DNA of 64,000 bases. Source: Datisca glomerata (Eukaryota; Streptophyta; Magnoliopsida; Cucurbitales; Datiscaceae). Both the position numbers and the translations under genes were made by a program. Of this stretch, positions 22,703 to 32,879 are shown piece after piece; the stretch's first letter is position 1, and each line of letters begins with the position of its first letter. Under the pieces are notes generated by a model. The model was not told the DNA's origin, made no database searches, and saw nothing but the letters and a program-made list of their open reading frames with translations. The DNA is taken from assembly GCA_003255025.1 (NCBI GenBank), contig QANY01000091.1, positions 1-64,000 on the forward strand, written 5' to 3'.

Positions 22703-23328
22703 GGTTTCTAAAATATGAATGAATTGAATACTTCTTTACAATCCCTATTACGCAGCAGGATGCATATATGCAAAAAAGAAAGATGAAGTCAGAAGTGAGA
22801 CAATGGAGACGAAAAGAAACATTTAAGTAGTGTAAGACAAAGTTAATCATGATACCATATTTAAGTCAAATCTCCATTTCTATCAAACACTGGTCATGAG
22901 ATGGGCTCTAAAAACAAAATGCATCTGTGGTTGGGATTTCAAATATCTTATTAGGCTCTCAGGTTGTCCACACTACTATCCAAACGGAGTAACATGAGCC
23001 CCCAAACGGTATTCCGAAAGGGTCAGCCTGAGTGAGAACTTTCATGAGCCTGCACGAGAATCGCAATTTTATGTAGGCATTCCACTACCCATTCTCGCTA
23101 ATCCTAAATGGAAACACTGGGTATATGGCTAGTGTATGTGTGTAAAATTAGAAATTATGTAAAGAAATATACTTCGTAAAAAATGAATTATATACAACTA
23201 CAAGCATGAATAAGAAAAAATAAGTCGCTCGATCGAAATAAACAAACAAAGAACCATACAAAATGATAGCATATGATAAAATTTTAGCTTGACTCTCTAT
23301 TGATTTAAAATGGTTAGACCAATTTCTT

Positions 23329-23348
23329 CCCTAGTGGAGTCGTCAAAC
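23329..23348 (-). promoter_or_regulatory. Element A primer-binding-site region
   Basis: Directly after the 5' LTR (minus strand) comes GTTTGACGACTCCACTAGGG, matching the equivalent place in element B (GCTTGGCGACTCCATTAGGG). A TGG-type start followed by a conserved block is what a tRNA primer site should look like; here TGG has become TGA. Tat-lineage elements commonly use tRNA-Arg, which I cannot confirm. Confidence 0.5.
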
Positions 23349-24251
23349 TGTCGCAACGTGCCTGCAACGGGGAGTGGTGATTGAAAAAATTATTTTTGAA
23401 GAAAATATATTCGAAGTTGCCATAAATCATTTTAGGGTGTGATTGGTCACCTAATTTTAAAATAAAAATTTTGGTCTACGAAAATTCAAAGTTGGTTTGT
23501 GAGTCATTTATGTGTTGGGGATGATATTAGCGCCCGACAACACCCATTGTTAAAATAGTTACCTAAATTTAATCAAGTGTTATCCAAATTATATTTTAAA
23601 ACAAGATTAAAGAAATTCATTTTTAAATGTCCCATTTGGTTCATTTTACATCATAAAAATGAACTAAATAAATGACATTTAATGGGTGATACAAGGACCA
23701 TTGAAAAATTATTTTTTATTTTTTATATATATTTATTTTAAATCAAAGAATTATTGGAGTTACTCTCAGTATCCCAAAATAACTCCTCACCTCGGTAGTT
23801 CGAAAAATTTGGTATCTCAAAAATTTCAAAGTCCGTCATTGATTTTTTTAGTGAAAACTAAATACTAAAATTAATAAAATTTAAATCTAATTGTTATAGT
23901 TTTAATTTATGAACGCTTATTTTGATGATAAAAAAATGAAACAATAATCACATTAAAATCATGACGATATGACAATAATACATAAATAAATAAGAAGCGA
24001 TAACAACTACAAAGAAAAGAAAGAATAATGGAAAGAAAGGTTAGAGATGATAAAAATGTATGATAAATTTAAAAAGAATATGTAGGATGAAAATAAGGAA
24101 ACAAAATGTGAAACAAGTAAAAAAATACATATAAACAAACAACAATATCTACTGATAAAAGAAAATGGAAAAAATAAACAACAAAAAAGGAAAAAGAAAT
24201 AAAACATAAAAAGGGTGATGTTACCATATGTTTTTTTTTTCATTTTTTAAA

Positions 24252-24293
<42 letters not shown>

Positions 24294-25439
24294 NTAAATA
24301 AATCAATCTATGAAAAATGCTTAATTCATACATAATTGGCATGCACATACTATTTTTGACTACATAGTCTACTAATTGTCATTTTTCTTTCTTCCCTCAT
24401 TGCTAATTAAATACCAAATGAATGATCATGGATGGTAACTAGTTCAAACAAGTGTCACTAGAGAAAAATCAATAAAACTTCCAAAATTGAATATTTTTTG
24501 TTTTAGATATAAATATACCCTTTTTTATTTTAGACTACTTAGTTCACTAATTATCATTTTTTTCTTTCTTCTTTCATTGCTATGAATGATCATGGATGAT
24601 AACTAGTTAAAACAAGTTTCACAAAAATTATGAACAAAATTTTAAAAAAGAAAGAAAAGACTTGTAAGAACATAAAAAATTTAAAGCTTAAATATTTGCG
24701 TAATCTTGTATAGAGGTTTTATTCTCTATTTTATATATGAAAAATTATCATAGGGGATATTTTGATCAAATATATACTTTCAACCTATTAAAGAGTTGAT
24801 TCACATTGAACTAATTTTACACCCCTCAAAAGCTTTATCTTCATCCTCATTGATTGAGTTGATGACAAAGACATCTCATTATCAAACTTGTAGAGAAATC
24901 AACAATGCATAAAAATAAAACTTAAGATTAAGAGTAGCATAAATGATAAAAAAGGAACAAACAAATTATGTATAGAAAATAAAATAAAAAATATCAACTA
25001 CATGAGTATGAAGAAGAGAGATGATGAAAAATAATGAACAATATATATTGTAAGTTAAAGTGCAAGAAAATTAAACTATCTTAAGAAAACGAATAGGAAA
25101 AGATGAAAGATGAATAAAATGAAGACTCAATTTCTTTTACTTTTTAAAAGTCTTTCATATTTTCTCAAGACCTCTCATTCTCTCTGTAAAATCCCCTACT
25201 CTTAAGTGAAGGTCCTTCCTCTATTTACATGCAAATCTAGGGCTTCAGTTTTTATTATTAGTTAATTTGCTCATTTTTTTAATTTTTTTAGTCCTTGACC
25301 TATCTCTTACCTCTTTAGCCCCTAGTCTATTTATCAATTTTAGACATTGGGGTTTTTTTTCAAAAAAAAAACATACACATATTAGATTAGTACATGTGTA
25401 TTTTTAAAGTATTAGACCGGAGAAAATATGATGTCTACA
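23349..25439 (-). repeat. Element A 5' LTR
   Basis: Begins TGTAGACATC (25439) and ends TTGCGACA (23349) on the minus strand, giving TG...CA termini. About 2.09 kb. A decayed TATA box (TGTAAATA, 25222-25229) lies about 215 bases from the start, the same place as in element B. It contains an (AT)n run at 24254-24293 with one unresolved base at 24294, and two copies of the about 150-bp internal repeat (around 24450 and 24610). Confidence 0.85.
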
Positions 25440-27293
25440 TCTATCAAATCAATCAAAATATTTCATTCTCATATTCTAAATATAAACAAATCTACTCAAC
25501 TCTCTCTCCCTCTCTTAAAATAGATGCACTACTAAAAAGTATAAACCAATAAATGAGTACGTACAAATTAATAAATGATGAATTAAATAATGTCATTTAC
25601 GCGATTAAAGCATAAATTGGATTTGATTTAAATCCAACAAGATTTTACATATCATTTTATTGTCCATTCGAATATGCATGTTACGATTATTCTAGAGTGC
25701 AAATGTACACTATCGTCGTCAAGTAATAAAATTTTTATAAAAATAGAGCATCGTGCATAAGATTGATTGATATTAAAATATTGAAAATAAGTATATCTTA
25801 GTTCTAATTGAGAATAACGGAAAGTTGGGATTTTTGAATGAAAATTTGAACTAAAAAGATTAATACTTGATAAGGAGAAATAATTCAAATAAGATTAGTT
25901 AAAAGCTCTAGGGTTTTCGATTTTACCAAACCAAACATGTTCTAAATTACAAAACTCAATCAATCAATGTTTATCAAATTATTGATAGCAAATTTCTCTT
26001 ATATAATTATCAATCTTTCTCAAGCATCGATAACAATGAATCAAAAATACTAATCCCACATCTCCGTCAATATTAAATAAATTGAAACTCATGAAGCATA
26101 AGAAATTACAATTGCCACATTGGATCCATAATTATCTCTAACTTATAAAATTCTAATGGTGTTATGAAGAAAGAGTAAACTTAATCATCAATTCTCAGTC
26201 TCAAAATTAAATCTAAAATCATGCAATAGTTGGCCAAATGATCACAAGCATTAAGAACGGATTATAAGACTCAATAATACTGAATAAATATTGATTGAAT
26301 TATAAATAAAAATATATGAATAATCATGATTTGGCTACTTCGTAGCCCTAGATAAAAATTTAGAACATACTAGAATGAGAAAACAACCTAATAATATTCA
26401 TGAACATATATAGGAAAATAGAAGAAAAAACTAGATTTGAGGATGAATTGAAGTTGAGATTCGTTTCTCGATTGGATCCGTCTATGTTTCCTCTCCCAAA
26501 AGCTTTCTCCTCTGCCTCTTACATTCCAAAAAAGTCCTCTAAAAGACCTAAAATATTATATTTACACACAAGGATTTGTCAAGGATTGGATTGGAGCAAA
26601 AAAAATCCCAAGAAAATCTAAAATCGCGCCAACGTCGCGGTGCTGGCTTACTGCTTCTTGTGGTTGCTGCCAGCATCACAAAGGTGGAAGCCAGCACCGT
26701 GACGCTGGCTATTCTACCCAGATCAGTCTTTTTCTTATTTTATCCGTATTTTTGCCTTTCAAATCTTTCAAAATTAACCCAAATATTATTTTATTGTCCA
26801 TTAGAATATGTATTCCCATAAATAATTAATATATCATACATAAAAATACTATTTCCAATAAAAGCTGTTTAATTATTAGTTTGGGAAATAATACATATTA
26901 ATTAATATGTATTGTGCAGGAAGTGAAACAATCAAGGATGTTGGCAAACACATGAAGAATCAGAAAGTGGCCTAATCAAGTAAAAGACAGCATCCATCTA
27001 TTTTTACATGTAAATAGTTAATTGTACGTAATTAACGTGACTTAGTTTTGGTATCAACGTATATTTACAGTAATTGTACATTTTTAAGTGTAAAAAATTT
27101 ATTTACGTGTATTTTTATGTATTAACATGAATATCAATTTTTTATGTATTAACAATATAGTTTCTCGGCGTCAATGAGTAATTACATTAATTATATTTTC
27201 TTTGAATGACGTCAATATTCAATTAACATGAACAAATGTTATTATATAATAACATGACATAATCTTAGTCGATTATTGATCAATTAATCTCCT
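25440..27293. other. Non-coding interval with hairpins and a dispersed repeat
   Basis: No coding region is supported. At 26633-26649 and 26688-26704 are inverted 17-base arms with one mismatch (CGTCGCGGTGCTGGCTT). At 26890-26913 is a perfect 24-base palindrome of A/T-rich sequence. 26695-26790 resembles 62900-62990 (CTGGC.ATTC..CCCAGATC.GTC followed by TTTTGCCTT and C.AAATC.TTCAAAAT), so this is part of a dispersed repeat, perhaps retroelement DNA. Confidence 0.4.
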
Positions 27294-27343
27294 GATATAT
27301 ATATATATATATATCTGTGTGTGTGGTGTGTGTGTCTGTGTGT
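27294..27343. repeat. (AT)n then (TG)n microsatellite
   Basis: About ten AT units (27294-27314) followed by interrupted TG units to 27343. It borders the left limit of recognisable pararetroviral DNA. TA-rich simple repeats are reported as frequent insertion sites of some endogenous caulimovirids, which would fit. Confidence 0.85.
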
Positions 27344-27354
27344 TGATAGTAATT

Positions 27355-27545
27355 ACACAAACAATTTTATTTGTAACAATAAATTAGTGCTCCCACTCAC
27401 TAATTTGCGTTAAAGAAAAAGAAGAAAAGATTTACAAAAGTGCGGGAGAAGAAAACTTTGATTCACAAAACACGTTTTAGCTATCAAATAGTAATAGTTG
27501 TAAAACAAGTTCTGATTCACAAATCAGAACTGTAAAATGAGTTCT
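27355..27545 (-). repeat. Pararetroviral leader repeat, copy 2
   Basis: Aligns with 28008-28175 (shared: ACAATAAATTAGTGCTCC, CTCACTAATTT, GAAAAGATTTACAAAA, AGTTTTAGCT or its match). It lies beyond the primer-site remnant, so a piece of the RNA leader is present twice in the same orientation. This copy carries a 9-bp-stem hairpin at 27509-27530. Confidence 0.7.
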
Positions 27546-27620
27546 AATCAACAGTAATTTAATACACCTTATCCTCGGGATTTACGTATATAAGAGGTCT
27601 TACCTAGGTCCCTGAAACTA

Positions 27621-27643
27621 GCTAAATCGAAGCTGATACGCCA
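27621..27643 (-). promoter_or_regulatory. Degenerate tRNA-Met primer site of the pararetrovirus
   Basis: On the minus strand TGGCGTATCAGCTTCG resembles the caulimovirid primer site complementary to initiator tRNA-Met (TGGTATCAGAGC), with two extra bases after TGG and two missing after TATCAG. Its place, about 550 bases after the TATA box and past the last ORF, is where this site should be in a viral leader. Confidence 0.5.
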
Positions 27644-28007
27644 GCCTCTAATAAAAAAAATTCACAGATTAGATAAACAAATAATACAAAGAAATAATCA
27701 ATTATGAGAATAACCAGCCACTTGGGCGGAGAGTGAGATTAGATATAAGTAATTATTCACGTAAGCACATAAGCAAACAATAATATCAATAACCAGCCAT
27801 AATAAGTGGTGAACAGTTTAATTTTGCAGAAGTAAAAATATTTAATGAACAATATTATCCCCATCAGGTTTGAGTTTGGTACCAAAACGTGTAGAATTAA
27901 CAGTAATTTAAAGAAAGGGTATTAAAGGCAAGAAGATAAACAGTAAAAATGTATTAAAAACTAGTAATTACAAAAGCTGTATTAAGGTGCAAGATTCAAA
28001 ACTTACA

Positions 28008-28175
28008 CAAACATTTTTATTGGTAACAATAAATTAGTGCTCCAGCTCACTAATTTATGTTGAAGAAAAGATTTACAAAAAAGGAGGAGAAGAAATCTTT
28101 GATTCATTAAATAAGTTTTAGCTCTCAAATAGTAAGAATTATAAAACGAGTTCTGATTTATAAATGAGAGAGGCT
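28008..28175 (-). repeat. Pararetroviral leader repeat, copy 1
   Basis: Starts just downstream of the TATA box at 28179-28186, so it would be the first transcribed part of the pregenomic RNA. It is repeated at 27355-27545 with scattered differences. Confidence 0.7.
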
Positions 28176-28178
28176 GCC

Positions 28179-28186
28179 TATTTATA
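28179..28186 (-). promoter_or_regulatory. TATA box of the pararetroviral promoter
   Basis: TATAAATA on the minus strand in the context TTATAAATAGGCAGCC, about 400 bases after the end of the last ORF and upstream of the leader repeat and primer site. Caulimovirid pregenomic promoters sit in this intergenic position. Confidence 0.6.
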
Positions 28187-28581
28187 ACTAGGAACTCATC
28201 ACTTACCTGAACTATTATATTCTACAAAAGTAAAAACATTTTAAATGCCTACTTTTGTCTACTTTTGACTAAGAATAGTAAAAAACATAAATAGTTGCCT
28301 AATTATTCGATAACTAGTACAATGATTACAAAACGACAAATTTCAAAGAATCTTGATAATTGAAATCTTGATCTTCGTTGCTATCATGATTTGTTGAGAC
28401 TGTTGTTATTTTGATGGAGCGATTGTTTCTGGTCCTTGATAATTGTTATCCTGGACTAGAGGTCATTATTCCTTTGCTTGCTTTTGAAGAGTATGATGAT
28501 CATTGCATTGTGCTCTGGTGTTATCATAATGCCTGCAAAATTATTTTATTGGCATTTTGTCAAAGGTCTATTTAGTTTCTC

Positions 28582-29969
28582 CTATTCAACATCACTAAGG
28601 TCTACATCATCAAAACAGTCTTGTGAATCCTGGAAGGGATCATGGGCCCATTGGGGAAGTGTACGTACATGAGATTTTCCCTTCAATTGCTGAGAGGGAG
28701 ATTCGGATGATTGACTCTTTTTATTCTTTACTGGGTGATTTGAATCTACTGAAGATTTAGAGTAAGAGCTTGTATTGTCTCCAAGAAGAATGAGCATATT
28801 TTGTATTAACTTTTTCTTTTCTTTTGATTTTTTAGACTTGATTTTTCCTTTTGAAGAATTTTTTGAGGTAGGTTTTGAATATTTGGAAGAATTGGATGAT
28901 TGGTTAATTTGTGAAGCTTGTTATCTGGTCCCTTAATTTTCAAGAAGGTCACTAGAGGTTTCAGAGATTTTAACTAGGGGTGAGTCTTTACTAACTCTTC
29001 ATTTATGGAAGTGGATATTTTTAATGTACTGAATTTGTCCCACTATTTTACGTAGTATTGTCTGGTGATGACTTCCCCTTCAATGGTGTATTGCCACTTC
29101 AAAATCCATGGCATGTATTTATTTACAAAATAAATTATTGGAGGAAAAAAGGCCTCAACTGTTGAGGGTTTAAATAATTTTAAAAATAAGTTAAAATTCT
29201 GTTGTAATTCGATTGGGAATATTTTAAAGACAGGGTCTTGCATTGACCATCATCTTAAAAACTATTTTGGTAAATTCACTTTCAAATTATTGACAAAATT
29301 CAAAAACCAAGAATGAGAAAATTCACTATTTTGATGCAAGAAAATTGTTTGCCAAGCATCAACATAGTCAAAATAATTATATTATTTTTTATTTAAAAGG
29401 GTTCTTAACCCTAAGGGATTGATTTTTCATTCCTCCAAAGTTATTATTCTGAGGATATATAAGGGATGATAAAGGATTTTTCCTTATGTACTGTTTATGG
29501 GTTTGATATTTATTGATTTTGTTTCTAGGAGAATATTTCTGTAGAAACTGAGGGTTTTATCTTTGTGTCCAGGGATGAAATGAGAATCAGGAAGAAAATG
29601 GGCCTTCGCTATTTCAACTGAATTTTTAAAATGGGTAAATGAATGTTCAATGTAAAAGAGATTTTTACTAGTGATCTTCTTATGATAAGGAGATTTTTAC
29701 TTTCTATAATTGGTGATTGATTGGTTGATGGCCAATTGTAGGTCATATGGTTTAAAGACTATACGTGGATCAAATTGGTTGACCGAAGCAGATTGGTAAT
29801 TAGGCCCGGTAGACCTAAGAATAGTTGATTGAGTATTTCTTGGAGTAGAAAGCTCTTCTTTCATTTGGACCCTAAGGACCAATTGTTGAGTGAAAGATTC
29901 TCCTTTAATCATTTTCCCCGAGGCTTGGGGCCTAGACCCCATCCTTTTGTCGTCCCTGCAAGAATTCAC
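28582..29969 (-). pseudogene. Pararetroviral second ORF, function unknown, broken
   Basis: Begins at ATG 29969 next to the end of the RNase H region, apparently overlapping it in another frame. Readable pieces in order: RPQASGKMIKGESFTQQL and FDPRIVFKPYDLQLA (29969-29697), then DAWQTIFLHQNSEFSHSW near 29340, PWILKWQYTIEGE near 29090, and an acidic end LPQWAHDPFQDS...DVDLSDVE (28797-28582). Stops and frameshifts occur between pieces, yet a single order of blocks can be followed across 1.4 kb. A protein of unknown role follows the polyprotein in florendovirus genomes; whether this is the same protein needs a profile search. I infer no function. Confidence 0.6.
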
Positions 29970-29999
29970 GATTTAAGAAGTCAGGTACTGAGTTATTAA

Positions 30000-30560
30000 T
30001 ATCTTTAATGAATTCAATATTAAAATAAAAATACTGAGTATACACTGTCATCTAAGAAAGATTTTTTTGAAGCAATATTCTTAACATTTTTTTCCAAAAC
30101 ATGTTTTGCTGATTTACAATCAATTTTAATTTTTTTTTATTTAGTAAGTCATCTTGGAATTTTTGTACACACATGACAACTGATAAAAATTCATTTTTAG
30201 TTTTACTGTAATTAATTTGTGATTGAGACCATGTTCCAGATGTAAACCTAACAATTTGTTCAGGAGACTTTAGGAATTTTTTTTGTAACAAGATGCCTCC
30301 ATATCTAATTTCAGAAGCATCAGTTTGTATAATTTTAAAAGAATTATTAGTAGGGATGCCAATACAAGAAAATGTCTTAACATGTGCCTAATTCTTTTAA
30401 TTAAATCAGTATGGACAGTTGTCTATGTAAGGGGATTCTTTTTAAGCTCGTCAAAAAGTGGCTTACAGTCAATTCTCATTTTATCATAAAAATCAGATAT
30501 GTAATTTAAAGATCCTAGAAATCTTTGCAACTGTATTTTATCTATGATTTCATTGGAAAT
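30000..30560 (-). pseudogene. Pararetroviral RNase H
   Basis: The thumb/connection and RNase H region are readable in pieces: IQLQRFLGSLNYISDFYDKM near 30500 (connection helix), and EQIVRFTSGTWSQSQINYS with EFLSVVMCVQKFQDDL (30291-30052), where the conserved Glu and the region after it fit RNase H. The YTDAS-type box with the first catalytic Asp is decayed (LLKLYKLMLLKL in one frame near 30330). Not functional. Confidence 0.7.
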
Positions 30561-30699
30561 TTTGTCAGCAAATTATATTACTCTATCGATTGGCTTGATT
30601 ATAGAATGGTGTATTTCAAACCCTAAGAATCTAACCTTAGATTGAAATAACCTAATTTTAATTGCACAGATAACTAAACTATTTTATTTAATTATCTTA

Positions 30700-31330
30700 G
30701 CAAATGATTCAAGATGTCTCTAATGTTGTTCTATTGTTTTAGAGAAAATGAGCACATCATCAATGTAAATAATTGAGAAATCAATAAATTGATTAAAGAT
30801 CTCATTCATTATATTTTGAAATTCACTGGGAGCTTTTTAAGATCAAAGGGCATTACATTCCATTCATAATGGAAAAATGGAGTTACAAATGTAGTTTTAG
30901 ATTTATCATTTTTATTTATCTGGATTTGCCAAAATCTAGATTTCATATCAAATTTAGATAATACTACTGCATCTCCAAAGCTATTTATTAAATCTCTTTT
31001 GTTTGGTATTGGATATTTTATCCATTCCAAGACATTATTAAAGGGCTTATAATTGATTACTAAACGATGAATTCCTCGTTCAATTTCACTGGCCTTTTGG
31101 ACATAAAATGTCGAGCAAGACCAAAGAGACTTGCTCTTTCTAATGATATTTTTATTGAGAAGTTATGTAATTTCCTTTTTACAAAACTCAAGCATATCAA
31201 AATTCATCGGAATTGGCCTTGCATTTGTTGGGATATTTTTTTCAACAAATCCCTTAATATAAGGCAGACTGGCAGTATGTTGCTTCATGTGCCAGAAAGC
31301 ATTGAGAATATCAGAACATAATTCTTTACG
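30700..31330 (-). pseudogene. Pararetroviral reverse transcriptase
   Basis: Read on the minus strand from about 31310: the pre-RT segment (FWHMKQHTASLP), RLVINYKPFNN near 31060, then the open part 31030-30809 with YPIPNKRDL, SKFDMKSRFWQIQI (first catalytic Asp) and HYEWNVMPFDL, and after a frame change YIDD at 30756-30767 with the other two Asp residues. These boxes, notably FDMKSGFWQI- and HYEWNVMPF-type, are characteristic of Caulimoviridae. All catalytic Asp residues are still encoded, but stops near 31190 and 30809 and frame changes separate them. Confidence 0.82.
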
Positions 31331-31428
31331 GATTCTTTGTTCAAATATTTTAATTTTGTTTTGAAGAGCAGGGTTTTGAAGCTTTTCTTCAATTCTATTG
31401 AATCTTAGTTCATCCTGTAAAAAAATAA

Positions 31429-31860
31429 TTATTTTTCCTTACAAAAAATGAGATTTATGGAATCAGAAATAGATTTTTCTTTTAAAGTTTTTAATTTTTC
31501 ATTAAGAGGAAAAGAAAAGAATTTAAAATTTATAGGTTTATTCATGAAATAGATAATTATAACATCATACTCTGTTGAAAATGTATATAACAGAGCAATA
31601 AATGGTAAACCTAAAATAATTTTATCAGACATGTTTTTTACTAAGACAAATGATGTTTTGAAACATACATTGTCTTGAAAAATATAGACTGTGGGTATTT
31701 CATAATTAATATGCATACGAGTACCATTGGTAGATGACAACGATTCTTTTGTTTTCTTGAAATACTTGGTTGGAACTAGTCTTTCTCACATACAATTTAA
31801 ATCTGCTCCTGAATCCACAAGAGTCATTGTTGTAAAATAAAAATCTTGAATAATTATTCT
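31429..31860 (-). pseudogene. Pararetroviral aspartic protease
   Basis: Retropepsin-like. DSGADL with the catalytic Asp is encoded at about 31802-31819; a TGA stop follows a few codons later. The open part 31740-31429 holds FKTSFVLVKN and IILGLPFIALLY, the usual hydrophobic second half (ILG box) of the fold. It would cut the polyprotein into coat, protease and RT/RNase H parts. Confidence 0.7.
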
Positions 31861-31862
31861 GA

Positions 31863-32282
31863 TCATTTTTTGATTTTGATGTGATTAAGTATTTGGATGA
31901 AATTTTCATCGTCTTGACTGTTAATAACATGCTCTTCAAGCTCATTATCAGAAATTAGTAATTTACTCTGTTCACTAAATTCTTGCTTATTAATTAGTTT
32001 TTCTATTTTTAAAAGGTTTAATTCTTCCTTTATTTCTGTGTTAGAATTTCTTAATTCTTTTATTTCTATTTTAATATTTTTAATTTCTTTTTGAAGTTCC
32101 TGTAAGGTAACTTTCTTTTTTTTCCCTTTTAACCTATTTAATTTTCCAAGGGTTTGTGAAAGACTTGCAGTATTATTATTATTAGACTTAATATTTTCTT
32201 TCTTCAGAATTAGCTTTTTAAGTCTTTCAAGGTATTCTTGTTTTAATTCTCGATTTTTAATTTTACAAATTAAATCCAACAA
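31863..32282 (-). pseudogene. Pararetroviral coiled-coil region between zinc knuckle and protease
   Basis: 139 residues open in one frame, very rich in Lys, Glu, Asn and Leu with heptad-like spacing (LQELQKEIKNIKIEIKELRN), so predicted coiled coil. It lies between the zinc knuckle and the protease. It ends QILNHIKIKK just before the protease frame begins, so the two were probably continuous once. Confidence 0.6.
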
Positions 32283-32308
32283 GAGGGTTTCTTGTTCTTC
32301 ATTTTTAT

Positions 32309-32700
32309 TTAAGACATTAATTTTTTACAACAACTATCCCTACACCTCATAGTGATGTTAGAAGAATTACTGTTAGAACTTGAGAATTTAGTTTTAGAGG
32401 ATTCTGGGGTTTCATAATCTCCTAAATCTTCACTATTACTGTCATAATAATTTATTATTTTTAAGATTCTAAACAATTCTTGTTTATCTTCTTCAGAAAA
32501 TTTTAATTGATTAATTTTATTCTTAACTTGACAGGTGTTAGAAAGATGACCTTTCTGGCCATATTTGAAACATGTAATATTACTTTTATCAAACTTTTTA
32601 GTAAACTTTTTCCCATAATATTTTATTCTTAGAGAACCGTTTATCAAAATTTTTATTCTTTGAGAAAGATTGATCAAAAGTTTTTATTTCTATTTTTATG
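32309..32700 (-). pseudogene. Pararetroviral zinc-knuckle region
   Basis: Nucleic-acid-binding end of the coat/gag-like part. The knuckle reads CFKYGQKGHLSNTC near 32530-32571: the C-x2-C-x4-H-x4-C pattern with the second Cys changed to Tyr (TGT to TAT), a G-to-A change on the coding strand. Ser-rich acidic sequence follows. With the Cys gone this copy could not bind zinc normally. Confidence 0.75.
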
Positions 32701-32879
32701 ATAATTCTTCCTCTAGGGTTTGTGAGACCTTCTAGGGCTTAGGTGAGAATTTTTTCTATTTTTCTGAGAAGGGGCAATAAAGGGTAAATCATATTGGTCA
32801 CAAAAATTACCAAACTCATATTTTGCATGTTTACTTTCTTTTTTTAATTTGTTTGTTGATTTTCATGTCAACACACATT

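Larger units (their letters stand above)
17729..25439 (-). mobile_element. Element A: Tat-lineage Ty3/gypsy retrotransposon with pol deleted
   Basis: Two related LTR regions in the same orientation (23349-25439 and 17729-19455) enclose a primer-site-like sequence, a decayed 5' ORF, a coiled-coil region and a gag region, all on the minus strand. After the gag core (about 19460) the sequence passes directly into the 3' LTR, so protease, RT, RNase H and integrase are missing, together with the first 430 bases of the 3' LTR. The internal region matches element B closely at the protein level, so both belong to one family. It cannot be autonomous. Confidence 0.88.
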
